Positions 27,771 to 37,535 of a stretch of 64,000 nucleotides of DNA are shown piece by piece. The notes beneath the pieces are model-generated. The model did not search any database. It saw only the letters and a list, made by a program, of their open reading frames with translations, and was not told the origin of the DNA. Positions within the stretch are counted from its first letter, which is position 1. Each line of letters begins with the position of its first letter. A program made the position numbers and the translations under genes. Origin of the DNA: Candidatus Thorarchaeota archaeon (lineage in GTDB: Archaea; Asgardarchaeota; Thorarchaeia; Thorarchaeales; Thorarchaeaceae); NCBI GenBank assembly GCA_003345555.1, contig PRDJ01000001.1:39528-103527 (forward strand), read 5' to 3'.

Positions 27771-28706
27771 TCACAGTCTTGCGGCCTTGAAGATGGCAGG
27801 CCACACAAACGCTCCGACGATTGCCACCAAAGCATATCGCAGAGCCCTGAGCCAGACCTCGGTTGTCGGAAGGAACGGTGCCAGCCCGAACATGGTGCCA
27901 ATCACAAGCATGAGGCCTATCACAACACGCAGCACCAACCGCCATTTCTGTCCGTTCAGTGGTTCCACCGTGAAATTCACGAACCTTCTCTCCAGCAGCA
28001 GTCCCAAAGCAACGCCCATGGTTAGGCCGCCAAGTGCGCCGAAGTTGTCTTCTGGCGGTTGCGGCAAGAGATAGGTGCTGATGAAAGTTGCAGCCAAACC
28101 GAACAGGAACAAGGCCAGATACAGATACCCCGTTTTGTATCGGGACAGAGTCTTGGAAAGCGGCTTCTCCATCAACAGGAGAATAGAGAGCAGAACGAGA
28201 CCCAGTGCCCATCCCAGCACTACGTCTCCGAGGTAGTGCACGCCTAGATAGACCCTTGATACCCCGATTAGCACGGTCAAGACGACTGCCAGAAGATACA
28301 TCCACCATCTCTTTGCTTTTACTGCCAGCCAACCAAACAGCATGGCTGAGTTCTGAGCATGTCCACTGGGTGTGCTGTAGTTGCTTGCGTCTATTCCCGT
28401 CCACCAATATGATGGATTAGGTCTTGGATTTGCCACGACCAGCTTTACCCAATAGTTGGAAAGAACGGAAACTAGGAGAACCCACACTACAAGTATGGAC
28501 TCCTTCTTCTTGTAGGCCCAGAAGCCTGCGAGCAAGAGTGCCACGTAGAAGATGTCTTCACCTAGTCCTGTAAACAGAATAAACACCAGAGGCCATGGCA
28601 TTAGAGTCCGAAGCCATGTCGTAATCGAAGGGTCAAACCATGACATATCTCTCTCCTCACCTGCCAATGTGGTCGGAGCCTGGTGAAAAACCTGCTTGTC
28701 TCTCAT
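27771..28706 (-). CDS. PAP2-family membrane phosphatase
   Basis: KLVVANPRPNP, TPSGHAQNS, SRVYLGVHYLGDVVLG match the three-part PAP2 motif; multiple TMs. Confidence 0.95.
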   Translation of the reverse strand: MRDKQVFHQAPTTLAGEERDMSWFDPSITTWLRTLMPWPLVFILFTGLGEDIFYVALLLAGFWAYKKKESILVVWVLLVSVLSNYWVKLVVANPRPNPSYWWTGIDASNYSTPSGHAQNSAMLFGWLAVKAKRWWMYLLAVVLTVLIGVSRVYLGVHYLGDVVLGWALGLVLLSILLLMEKPLSKTLSRYKTGYLYLALFLFGLAATFISTYLLPQPPEDNFGALGGLTMGVALGLLLERRFVNFTVEPLNGQKWRLVLRVVIGLMLVIGTMFGLAPFLPTTEVWLRALRYALVAIVGAFVWPAIFKAARL

Positions 28707-28864
28707 TGGACGTCAGAGCCGAGCCTCCTGACCTCACACTCCTGCCACGAGTGAGCATGAAACATCCGAAGCACCGCGACTGAAACGCACCATCGCAGGC
28801 ACGTACGTCCGATGTCCATTCTGCCTATTGCTGCCAATGCTCCGATTCGATGTTGATTATTCCG

Positions 28865-29650
28865 TCAGACCTCGAAGATGTGGACCCCGAAATACGGTAG
28901 ATGCACTAACTGACAATCAGTCGTCGACGTTATCTCGTCGTCGTAGAGCACGACAAACACGACATCCTCTTCTCCAGCGAAGTGGATTGGGACCATGTAT
29001 TTTGGTAGGATCAACTGGATGACGTCGACCACTTCTTCCCTATACATTGTCTGGCAACCGGGTCCCAAGGGAAGCAATGCGAGATCGATTCCTCCAACAA
29101 GCTGTTCGTACTCTGGTATGTTCTTCGAGTCGCCAGCATGGAATATGGTGAAACCATCGATGTCTATTATGTAGCTCGTGTAATTGCTCTCTGTTGGATG
29201 GCTTGCATTGTATCCCTCAGGGGCGAATGTGTACATATAGAAGGCTGTGATATTAAGTGATCCAACTTGGACGTGATCCATCGGGCTCACGCCGATTCCA
29301 GAGAAGGCGGCGATGGCACCTGTCATCATTTCTGGAAACACATTGATAGTTCCTTGCTTCTGGAGCATCTGGACGATAGAGCTATCGTAGTGGTCTCCAT
29401 GGTCGTGGGTTATCAACACAGCATCTGCGGGAAGGTCCGAGTAGTTGGCTGGAAGCTCAACAGGGTCGATGTATATCCGCAATTCGTTCGCTTCAATCAT
29501 GACACCTGCATTGTAGAGTAGTGTAACCTTGACTGTGTCTTGGGTTGTCGTGGCTGGGATATTGAGCACGTATATTCCGACAGGAATGGCACCGACCACA
29601 ACTGCAAGGGCCACAATCAGTCCGATCTTTGTACTAGTACTCGATAGCAT
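28865..29650 (-). CDS. Membrane-anchored/secreted metallo-beta-lactamase-fold hydrolase
   Basis: ITHDHGDHYDSS (HxHxDH), FHAGDSKN; N-terminal hydrophobic anchor. Confidence 0.9.
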   Translation of the reverse strand: MLSSTSTKIGLIVALAVVVGAIPVGIYVLNIPATTTQDTVKVTLLYNAGVMIEANELRIYIDPVELPANYSDLPADAVLITHDHGDHYDSSIVQMLQKQGTINVFPEMMTGAIAAFSGIGVSPMDHVQVGSLNITAFYMYTFAPEGYNASHPTESNYTSYIIDIDGFTIFHAGDSKNIPEYEQLVGGIDLALLPLGPGCQTMYREEVVDVIQLILPKYMVPIHFAGEEDVVFVVLYDDEITSTTDCQLVHLPYFGVHIFEV

Positions 29651-30025
29651 AGCTTAGGTTTTGATTGTATCCTCAATATAAGAGGCGCCTTCTCAGCATT
29701 TAGAGCTGACGAGGGTATGCGTGTCGCTTGTACCATCCATAGAGAGCCTTACGCCGCATACTTGGGATAGGCCCCCCACGACTGTGACCTGGAGCTCCGT
29801 GTCGCGAGGGGGCAAGTGCATGAGGCATTCTTATTCTGTGGCATGACCGATGCGATAGGGGCAAGATGGCTTCTTCGCAGGCTTCGAGGTCTAAAACCGG
29901 CCAAATGTCAAGAATGAATCGTCTGCCACAGCAGACCTCCTATTCGCTTCTAGCGAGGAATGAAAAGACAGATAAAGCGTCCCGCAAGGTAAGAAGTTTG
30001 TTCTCTTGCTAGGAGTAACCGAAAG

Positions 30026-30202
30026 ATGAACATGATAAAGACAAGCACATGGATTGTGGCGCTCATCTTGGGCCTATTAGGCATAATCCTGTGGCTAGTG
30101 GACTACGCGGGCTATTTTGCAGGCCTTGGTCTGTGGGGATTCATCCTCCTTCTGATTGGCTGGCTCTTGATGATCATCGCAGTCAGAACTAAGGGTCTAT
30201 AG
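30026..30202 (+). CDS. Small (58-aa) two-TM membrane protein
   Basis: Translated by eye: MNMIKTSTWIVALILGLLGIILWLVDYAGYFAGLGLWGFILLLIGWLLMIIAVRTKGL*; absent from the supplied ORF track. Confidence 0.6.
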   Translation: MNMIKTSTWIVALILGLLGIILWLVDYAGYFAGLGLWGFILLLIGWLLMIIAVRTKGL

Positions 30203-30228
30203 GGACTTCGGTCCCTTTCCTTTTTTTC
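30201..30228 (+). terminator. Hairpin AGGGAC-TTCG-GTCCCT followed by T-rich tract
   Basis: Perfect 6-bp stem closed by C(UUCG)G tetraloop then TTCCTTTTTTT; overlaps the stop codon of the 58-aa ORF. Confidence 0.7.
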
Positions 30229-30415
30229 TAGTTCCCTAAGGAATCTGGAAACATATTCGTAGTTCCTTGCTGACCAGAGCATGCGATGTACGTGTGCTCC
30301 ACTGAAGACACATTCTCCATTTTCTTCAATACTGCTTCTCGTTCGGGGACAAGTTTAAGGACCAGTCTTTGGGTGAAGGTCACCCTACTCTGTTCCCCTG
30401 TCGAGGAATTGAAAG

Positions 30416-31936
30416 ATGGTACTGGAGAAACTTGAGCCCAGCATTGTGTGGAGGATTTTCGAGAACCTTCTAGCGAGTACGCCAAGGGAATCAAAGAAGG
30501 AAGCGAAAATCAGGGTGGCCATTAAGAAGTGGGTCGCCGATCAGTCGAAAGCAGCTACTATACCCTATGCTGTAGTCGAAGACGCTGCAGGAAACTTGCT
30601 TGTCAGGGTGCCTGCCACCCACGGCATGGAATCATGCCCGCCCATTCTGCTTCAAGGGCACTTGGACATGGTATGTGAGACTAACCGCGCGGGAGGGTTT
30701 GATTTCCAGAACACTCCGATTCCTGTCAGGATGGACAAGAACGCGGAATGGGTCAGCGCTGATGGAACCACACTAGGTGCAGACAACGGAATAGGAGTGG
30801 CCCTATCTCTCGCGCTTCTTGCGGACCGCGGCAAGGACAATGTGCACGGGCCTCTGGAGATTCTGTATACGGTGGATGAAGAGACTGGGCTCACTGGTGC
30901 TTTTGCATTGGATCCGAAAAGCTTCGGCATCCGGAGTAGAATGATGCTCAATCTGGACTCGGAGAAGATGGGCTACATTACAATAGGCTCTGCTGGAGGT
31001 GGAGACATAGAGCTAACCAAGGAGCTTTCACAAACGAAGCGACCTGGGAAGGATAAGCAGTTCATTAGGTTGAATGTGTCAGGTCTTCAGGGCGGTCACT
31101 CAGGTGTTGATATTCATCTTCCTAGAGCAAGTGCCAACAAGATAGTGGCCCGCCTCCTCTCGCTTGTCAGCAGGGAAGTCGGGCTGGGTCTCTGCTATTG
31201 GAACGGGGGCACGAAGCATAATGCCATAACAAGGGAAGCGGAGGCGAAGTTCGCTGTGTCTGGTGAGAAGGCAGTACAGGCAGAACAACTCCTTACCTCG
31301 GAGAAAGCAGCTCTGTTCGCATACTACAAGAATACTGCAGGAAATGCATCGCCTCTCGAGCCAAATCTGAAGATTGAGTGGGCGAAGTCTGATTCTGCTC
31401 CATTCTTCTCCGTGGAGGATTCCTCACGAATCTTGTCGACAGCTAACGCTATTCCTCACGGACCGATTCGATTTTCGCCTGATGTGCCGGGCCTCGTTGA
31501 GACTTCCTGCAACTTCGCGATTGCCAAGACCGAAGGGCCGAAAATCATGTTCCATTTGTCGACGCGCAGCAGTGTTGATGCGGAACTGGAGGCCTTACGC
31601 AGTTCTTTTGTCGACTTGGCAAAGCTGGGCGGCTGGAGTATTACGAAGCTGCCTGCCTATCCCGGGTGGAAGCCAGAACCCATGAGCAAATTCCTTCAGT
31701 TCGTAAAGAGCCACTATGAGTCCGTCCTGCAACGCGAGGTCATGATTGAGGCCATTCATGCTGGTCTGGAGTGTGGGATAATTGGAGCGCGGATTCCGGG
31801 AATGCAGATGGTGTCCATAGGGCCTACGGTTCAGAATGCTCATTCACCAGAGGAGAGGCTTCACGTCCCTGATGTGGCAATCTTCTACCGATTGCTGAAG
31901 GAGCTGCTGACCGCGTTGCCGGATCTAAAGGCATAA
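30416..31936 (+). CDS. pepD: M20-family aminoacyl-histidine dipeptidase (PepD-like)
   Basis: ILLQGHLDMVCETN, LGADNGIGVALSLAL, YTVDEETGLTGAF, HAGLECGI. Confidence 0.9.
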   Translation: MVLEKLEPSIVWRIFENLLASTPRESKKEAKIRVAIKKWVADQSKAATIPYAVVEDAAGNLLVRVPATHGMESCPPILLQGHLDMVCETNRAGGFDFQNTPIPVRMDKNAEWVSADGTTLGADNGIGVALSLALLADRGKDNVHGPLEILYTVDEETGLTGAFALDPKSFGIRSRMMLNLDSEKMGYITIGSAGGGDIELTKELSQTKRPGKDKQFIRLNVSGLQGGHSGVDIHLPRASANKIVARLLSLVSREVGLGLCYWNGGTKHNAITREAEAKFAVSGEKAVQAEQLLTSEKAALFAYYKNTAGNASPLEPNLKIEWAKSDSAPFFSVEDSSRILSTANAIPHGPIRFSPDVPGLVETSCNFAIAKTEGPKIMFHLSTRSSVDAELEALRSSFVDLAKLGGWSITKLPAYPGWKPEPMSKFLQFVKSHYESVLQREVMIEAIHAGLECGIIGARIPGMQMVSIGPTVQNAHSPEERLHVPDVAIFYRLLKELLTALPDLKA

Positions 31937-31993
31937 TGCGCCGTGGCAGGTCTTAGAGTTGAATCTTGTTTGTTTGATGTCGGATATCGATGA

Positions 31994-32557
31994 TTGAGTC
32001 TGAGGCGCGAACGGATGAGTTATGCAGTGTTCTCTACCGCGATGGGATACAGCGGGATTGTTTTCGGCGATAATGAGCCCGCGTTGAGAGCCATCAAGAT
32101 CTATCTCCCTAGTTCTAAGTCATTCATTGAAAGGGCAATCAGACATGAGTATGGTGCCGCGACTGAGATTGAGAAAGCCCTGCCACGACTCTGTTCTCTT
32201 GTTCGCGATTTCCTAGAAGGCAACGATGTCACAATTCCATTTGAGTTCGTGGACCCGTCCGTTTGCTACTCATTCCAGCTTAAGGTGCTCAAGGCCGAGA
32301 GAGAAGTTCCCCGAGGTACCGTTGCTTCTTATTCTTGGGTGGCAAAGAAAATCGGTTCAGGAGCCGTGCGGGCTGTGGGCAGTGCTCTTGCAAGGAATCC
32401 CTTTCCCATAGTCGTGCCATGTCACCGAGCAGTAAGATCCGACGGTTCACTCGGTGGCTTTCAAGGTGGATTGGAGATGAAGAGAAGGCTCCTGGAGTTG
32501 GAGGGCGTGCAGTTTGACTCAAGAGGCCGCGTAACCAGTTGTATCCTGAGACCTTGA
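31994..32557 (+). CDS. Methylated-DNA-protein cysteine methyltransferase (Ogt/MGMT)
   Basis: VPRGTVASYSWVAKKIG, RAVGSALARNPFPIVVPCHRAV (PCHR). Alternative ATG start at 32015. Confidence 0.93.
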   Translation: MSLRRERMSYAVFSTAMGYSGIVFGDNEPALRAIKIYLPSSKSFIERAIRHEYGAATEIEKALPRLCSLVRDFLEGNDVTIPFEFVDPSVCYSFQLKVLKAEREVPRGTVASYSWVAKKIGSGAVRAVGSALARNPFPIVVPCHRAVRSDGSLGGFQGGLEMKRRLLELEGVQFDSRGRVTSCILRP

Positions 32558-32618
32558 GTAGAGATTTGTGAAGGGCTCGCGATTCAGATACTGTGGAGTG
32601 ACCATGACACGGGTGCGA

Positions 32619-34445
32619 CTACTGAGATTGCAGGCTTGACAGGCCTAGTTCCTTAATCTTGGACTTGGGTGGTTTTCCGGTCTTCCTGTCCCATCCCCTG
32701 TACTGATACCACTTGTTGAGGTGAGCTTCCACATCGGGCACGTGACCTTCTGATGGCCCCTTCAGAGGTTGAAGAACAATGTCAGGTAGCTTCTCGTTCT
32801 TGGGATTGTAGCCCATCCTGAGATTGAAGAGACGCATAATAGTGAATATTCTCTCACCTGCACGCTTCAGGTCATCAACTGAATACGTCCACCCGGTGAC
32901 CAGAGTGAGGAGCTCAGCGAGCTCGTTTGATGTTATGGGATAGAAATTACACATCACAGCTGAATTGGTAAGGCATCTGAAGTCCTGAAACTTGGCAACT
33001 AGATCGGCTTCGTTCGCGAACCTGTCTTGACTATCAATGCCAAACCCCTCGTCTCCTTGACCCATCTGAACATTGTACATATCCGCAGTCATGTGGCATG
33101 CTCCTCGGGGAGAAGTTGCATAGGTCATTGCCATACCTGAGAATCCACGCACATCGTGCTGGGCCAATTCGAGCCCGTTGACCTGGGCTGCTAGGTTTCC
33201 CACGCCGAACTTGTTTCCGAAGGCAAGGCTTCCCTCAGCCATCAGATTGCCCACACCCTCTCTCTTTGCTATCTTGTGGAGCAGGGCCAAAGCAGAATCA
33301 ATCTCTCCCCATTCTGGTTTTACGCCATCCAAGTCCTTCGCCGTAATCTTCCCCTGCTTGAACAGGTAGTAAGCGAATGCTACTACGTTTCCTCCCGTTA
33401 TAGTATCGATTCCCAACAGGTCGAGCTGCTTGTTGGCATAGCATAGAGCCTCAAGGTTGTTATTGAGTAGCTGAGCTCCCATCGTGCCAGTGACTTCGAG
33501 CTCGGGACCCGCGAAGCGGCCGGTTGCGTATTTCCCTTCCTTGATTTCGATTACACGACCGCAACCGATGGGACAACGGAAGCATGCTGTCTTGCCGACT
33601 AGGATTCTCTCTTTGACCGCAGACCCACCGATATTGTAGGTAGAGAAATCGGGCACACTATAGTAACCGGCCGTAAATGAGCCGTACATATCTGTCGCCA
33701 TGTCGACGTAGCCCGCAGTGCCCACAGATGAGTACATCATGAATGTGGCAGTATCCTTCTTTTCCTCATTCAGTTGCCTGCTACGCTCTGCGATTTTCGG
33801 CTCATCTGCAACTGGCACTTTCCTGTCCGTGCCGTTTACGACAATCGCCTTCAGCTTCTTTGAACCCATGACTGCCCCAAGACCGGTTCTACCCGCCGCT
33901 CTGAAGTGGTCTATGATAATGCTCGCGTATTTCACAAGGTTTTCTCCAGCTATCCCAATGCGTGCAATACCGGCGTTCTTGAAACCGGTCTCGGTCTTGA
34001 GGGTCTCCCACACCTGCTGCGTATCTTTGCCCCAGAGGTGTTTCGCATCTCTAATCTCAACCTTGGAATCGTCGATGAACAGGTAGACGGGCTTCTTAGA
34101 CTGGCCAAGAATCATTATGCCATCGTATCCAGCGAACTTGATGTCTGCCCCTAAGTGTCCTCCAAATGTGCTGTGTGCCCACAGTCCCGTCAGTGGTGAC
34201 TTCGAGCAGGCAGATGTCTTGCTGCCGCAGGGCACCATTGTCCCACAGAAGGGTCCATTCATAATCAAAATAGGATTGGTGGGTCCCAGTGGATCCGTCT
34301 TTGCATCGACCATGTCGTAGAGCATTCTGCATGCAAGTCCGGCCCCACCGATGAAATCCCGAGCCATGTCCGGGTCCAACGGCGTGACGGAATTAGCCCC
34401 CGAAGCAAGGTCCACTCGCAGAATCTTACCCCGGTAACCTTTCAC
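32619..34445 (-). CDS. Aldehyde:ferredoxin oxidoreductase family (tungstopterin)
   Basis: GYRGKILRVDL, DFIGGAGLACRMLYD, GAVMGSKKLKAIVVNG, CFRCPIGCGR (CX2CX3C). Confidence 0.93.
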   Translation of the reverse strand: MKGYRGKILRVDLASGANSVTPLDPDMARDFIGGAGLACRMLYDMVDAKTDPLGPTNPILIMNGPFCGTMVPCGSKTSACSKSPLTGLWAHSTFGGHLGADIKFAGYDGIMILGQSKKPVYLFIDDSKVEIRDAKHLWGKDTQQVWETLKTETGFKNAGIARIGIAGENLVKYASIIIDHFRAAGRTGLGAVMGSKKLKAIVVNGTDRKVPVADEPKIAERSRQLNEEKKDTATFMMYSSVGTAGYVDMATDMYGSFTAGYYSVPDFSTYNIGGSAVKERILVGKTACFRCPIGCGRVIEIKEGKYATGRFAGPELEVTGTMGAQLLNNNLEALCYANKQLDLLGIDTITGGNVVAFAYYLFKQGKITAKDLDGVKPEWGEIDSALALLHKIAKREGVGNLMAEGSLAFGNKFGVGNLAAQVNGLELAQHDVRGFSGMAMTYATSPRGACHMTADMYNVQMGQGDEGFGIDSQDRFANEADLVAKFQDFRCLTNSAVMCNFYPITSNELAELLTLVTGWTYSVDDLKRAGERIFTIMRLFNLRMGYNPKNEKLPDIVLQPLKGPSEGHVPDVEAHLNKWYQYRGWDRKTGKPPKSKIKELGLSSLQSQ

Positions 34446-34457
34446 TTTCTTCGCCTC

Positions 34458-35645
34458 TTAGAAGTCAACTGGAGTGCCGCTGTACATGTATTCATACATC
34501 TTGCGGATTCCACCGCTATCTATGTCCCGCGGGTTCATTGTTATGCTCGAATCCATCATTGCATACTGAACGAGCTTGTCCAGCCCGTCATTGAAGTCCT
34601 TCTCGGAGACGCCTGCCTTCTTTAGACTGGTTGGAAAACCAACACTGGCCTGCAGCTGTCTTATCTTCTTAGCGAAGGCTCTTGCAGCTAGCTCAGGATC
34701 GGCTTTCTTGATACCGACGAGTGCTGCAAGCTCAGCGTACAGCTTTGCGGTTTCGGGCTTGTCCTTACAGTTGTACTCGATGGTCAAAGGAAGCGACAGA
34801 CCCACAGCGAGCCCGTGCTGTACTCTGAGTACAGAGCCGAGACTATGTCCCAAGGAGTGCCCGAGTGCGACTTGAGAGTTACTGAAAGACATACCTGCAA
34901 GGTCAGCTGCAATCAGCATCTTTTCCCTCGCTTGAAGGTCCGTGAGGTCTGCGACTGATTTCGGCAGCCATTCAAAAACCATCTGAACTGTCTTGAGCGT
35001 GCATGCATCCGAGAAGTCATTCTTCCAAACTGAAACATATGCTTCCACCGCGTGTGTGAGTGCGTCTAGGCCCGTGTAGGCAGTGAGTTCTTTTGGAAGC
35101 CCTTTCACGAAACCCGGCTCGAGAATAGCAATGTCCGGGCAGAGTTCCGCATTGTTTGTTGCAAACTTGCGTCCGGTTTGATCCTCTCGAATCACGACCG
35201 CCTTTGTGGCTTCAGAACCAGTGCCTGCGGTCGTAGGTATGCAAACGAGTCTCGCCTTATGTCGCAGGTCAAGCGGCTGCAGTGGAGTGATGGCTTCGAG
35301 CTGAATCTCAGGATGTTCATAGAGAACCCATGCCGCCTTAGCAGTGTCCATGACACTGCCCCCACCGACTGCTATGATTGTGTCTGTGGAGAATCTCCTC
35401 ATTGCTTCGGCTGCACTCTTTACGCTAGAGACCCTCGGATCTGGTTCTGCATTGTCCCAGATAGCCACAGACCATTGATGGTCGTGCAGTATTTCAGAAA
35501 TCCTCTCAGGAAATCCAAAGCCCATAACGACCTTGTCCGTAAGAATGAAAGCATTCTTGCCGGACAATTGCTCTAGTTCGGTTGTCAGAGCGTCCTCGCC
35601 GAAGATCACTTTTGGTACGCTGAACCACCAGACCATTAGAACCAA
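34458..35645 (-). CDS. Iron-containing alcohol dehydrogenase
   Basis: AVGGGSVMDTAKA, IPTTAGTGSEATKAVVI, LDALTHAVEAYVS, LGHSLGHSLG. Confidence 0.93.
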   Translation of the reverse strand: MVLMVWWFSVPKVIFGEDALTTELEQLSGKNAFILTDKVVMGFGFPERISEILHDHQWSVAIWDNAEPDPRVSSVKSAAEAMRRFSTDTIIAVGGGSVMDTAKAAWVLYEHPEIQLEAITPLQPLDLRHKARLVCIPTTAGTGSEATKAVVIREDQTGRKFATNNAELCPDIAILEPGFVKGLPKELTAYTGLDALTHAVEAYVSVWKNDFSDACTLKTVQMVFEWLPKSVADLTDLQAREKMLIAADLAGMSFSNSQVALGHSLGHSLGSVLRVQHGLAVGLSLPLTIEYNCKDKPETAKLYAELAALVGIKKADPELAARAFAKKIRQLQASVGFPTSLKKAGVSEKDFNDGLDKLVQYAMMDSSITMNPRDIDSGGIRKMYEYMYSGTPVDF

Positions 35646-35753
35646 CCACCTCTCTCTGCTGACTGCTTCAAGCGGTCTTGATATTGTCAGCTGTACATTC
35701 AGCGAACAGCCCCTTATATCTAGTGTACCAGAGAGCGCCTACGTTCAACTGGT

Positions 35754-36845
35754 TCACTTTGTCTTGACTCTCTTGGGCGCAAGCTCAAGCGTCTTCACAG
35801 CCTCGTCAATAACGGATGCAATCAGGTCTTTGACAGTAGGAATGTCCTTTATTCTGCCTGTGACTTCTCCACCGAGCATCAACGCAGTTTCAGGTTTCTC
35901 ACCCATTAGGTCGACGAATCCAGATCGTTCTATCCCAAGGATGTCCTCGTTCGACTCAACCGGCTGCCCAAGGTAGAATCCGGGGATGTCACGCAGTGTC
36001 TGTTCAACAATCTGTTCGGAGCGATTGTTTCGGAGAAAGCGCATCGGACCGAACACTCCTCTCCCAACAAGTGTCTGTCTCTCTTCTCTGTCGATGATTG
36101 CTTGTTTCCAGATGGGCTCAAAGTCGCTCTCTTGGGTCGCGATGAACCTCGTGCCCATCTGAACACCCTCTGCACCCATGCACAGGGCTGCTGCCAACGT
36201 TCTGCCGTCACAGAAACCGCCTGCGGCAACTACCGGCTTCTTGACAGCCTTTGCAACTGCTGGAACAAGAACCGTCGAGTGGACAGGTTCCCACGAAACG
36301 TGAGCACCCCCTTCATGGCCTGATGCGATTATCACATCTGCTCCAGCAGCCTCAGCCTTTCGTGCGTGATACACTGAGGGGACCACGTGGAACCAGAGCA
36401 AACCGTGTTCTTTGATCTTCGCCCATGGTTTAGGGTTGCCCGCAGAGGTGATTATGACGCGGAGACGCTTTTCGATATCAGAATCATTCTCTCGAGACTC
36501 GATCGCCTGCTCAACGAACATCTCAGAAGCGATGGTGAACTCCGAAGCCACCGGGACATTCACCCCAAAAACCCCACCCGACCGTTTCGTCTCCTTGGCA
36601 ACGGCCTCAATGGATTTCTCAAGGATGACCTTGGGTGGGTCTGTCCCGAAGAGCCGAACTGCATCGATTGGAGCGGCCTCTGGTAGCATGCTTGCGGCCA
36701 TGCCAATGCTGCTTATGACACCCAGAGCTCCTGCGTTGGATACTGCGGCCGCCAAGGCCTGCGTCTTGTACGGGCCCATCCCACCTTGAAGTATCGGATG
36801 CTGAATGCCCAGAAGATCGCAGAGGACTGTGTGGATGGATTTCAT
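35754..36845 (-). CDS. Nitronate monooxygenase / 2-nitropropane dioxygenase family
   Basis: HPILQGGMGPYKTQALAAAVSNAGALGVI, ADVIIASGHEGGAHV, VVAAGGFCDGRTLAAALCMGAEGVQMGTRF. Confidence 0.9.
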   Translation of the reverse strand: MKSIHTVLCDLLGIQHPILQGGMGPYKTQALAAAVSNAGALGVISSIGMAASMLPEAAPIDAVRLFGTDPPKVILEKSIEAVAKETKRSGGVFGVNVPVASEFTIASEMFVEQAIESRENDSDIEKRLRVIITSAGNPKPWAKIKEHGLLWFHVVPSVYHARKAEAAGADVIIASGHEGGAHVSWEPVHSTVLVPAVAKAVKKPVVAAGGFCDGRTLAAALCMGAEGVQMGTRFIATQESDFEPIWKQAIIDREERQTLVGRGVFGPMRFLRNNRSEQIVEQTLRDIPGFYLGQPVESNEDILGIERSGFVDLMGEKPETALMLGGEVTGRIKDIPTVKDLIASVIDEAVKTLELAPKRVKTK

Positions 36846-36989
36846 GATTGCTGTGATTCAGTAAGCCGCGATTTAAGTCTGATATCTCCTGAAAAGTTGT
36901 CAAGAGAGCGATAACGGAGCAATTGGAGTAGTTCCGGGAGTCAGATTGACTTAAAGAAAACAAAGGAGCCGGGAAGAAGATTCTCCGGC

Positions 36990-37421
36990 TCATTTCTCAT
37001 CTGGGAACTTCGTGGGTATCTTGACTGCAGTCGCAACGAGTTCCGCTGCAGCCTTTGTGTAGCGCATGACCTTACCCATGTCGCCCTTCAACGTGAATTT
37101 GCGGGCCATCAGTCCCTTGATAGGATCTATCTGGCCTGCAAGAAGAAGCTTCCAGTTCTTCAGCGGTCCGGAGTACTCGAACGCCGCCTTCTGACCGGGA
37201 GCCGCAAGGGCAACCTTTCTGCAATCGCCGTGCCACAAGTCAATGTACGCGCGGGCGGGCTCCTTGACAGTTGATCCGTCTGCGTCAATCTGGAAGATGA
37301 AATCGCCCTCCCAATCTTTGGCTGCATCTTTGTATGCCGCATTCTTGTTGAGGATTTCTTGATACTTCTTCAGCCACTGTTCAGAGAAGAAGTCCACCTT
37401 CTTTTCGCTCATGGGAATCAT
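36990..37421 (-). CDS. SCP2 sterol-binding domain protein
   Basis: ADGSTVKEPARAYIDLWHGDC...LLLAGQIDPIKGLMARKFTLKGDMGKVMRY. Confidence 0.75.
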   Translation of the reverse strand: MIPMSEKKVDFFSEQWLKKYQEILNKNAAYKDAAKDWEGDFIFQIDADGSTVKEPARAYIDLWHGDCRKVALAAPGQKAAFEYSGPLKNWKLLLAGQIDPIKGLMARKFTLKGDMGKVMRYTKAAAELVATAVKIPTKFPDEK

Positions 37422-37535
37422 CGTCTCTTTGCGTTACTTCAGATGGGAGTAGCCGTGAGAGAAAAGTGTTCTGGCTGATGAGTTTGGTCTACGCGACTCA
37501 GCAATCCGACCTTCTCGCATAACCTTTTATCGTGA

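Noticed and set aside
27739-28407. Minus-strand 222-aa ORF
   Set aside because: Alternate frame of the PAP2 phosphatase gene; no coherent motif.
30228-30494. Minus-strand 88-aa ORF
   Set aside because: Overlaps the 5' end of the dipeptidase gene and its promoter; no domain.
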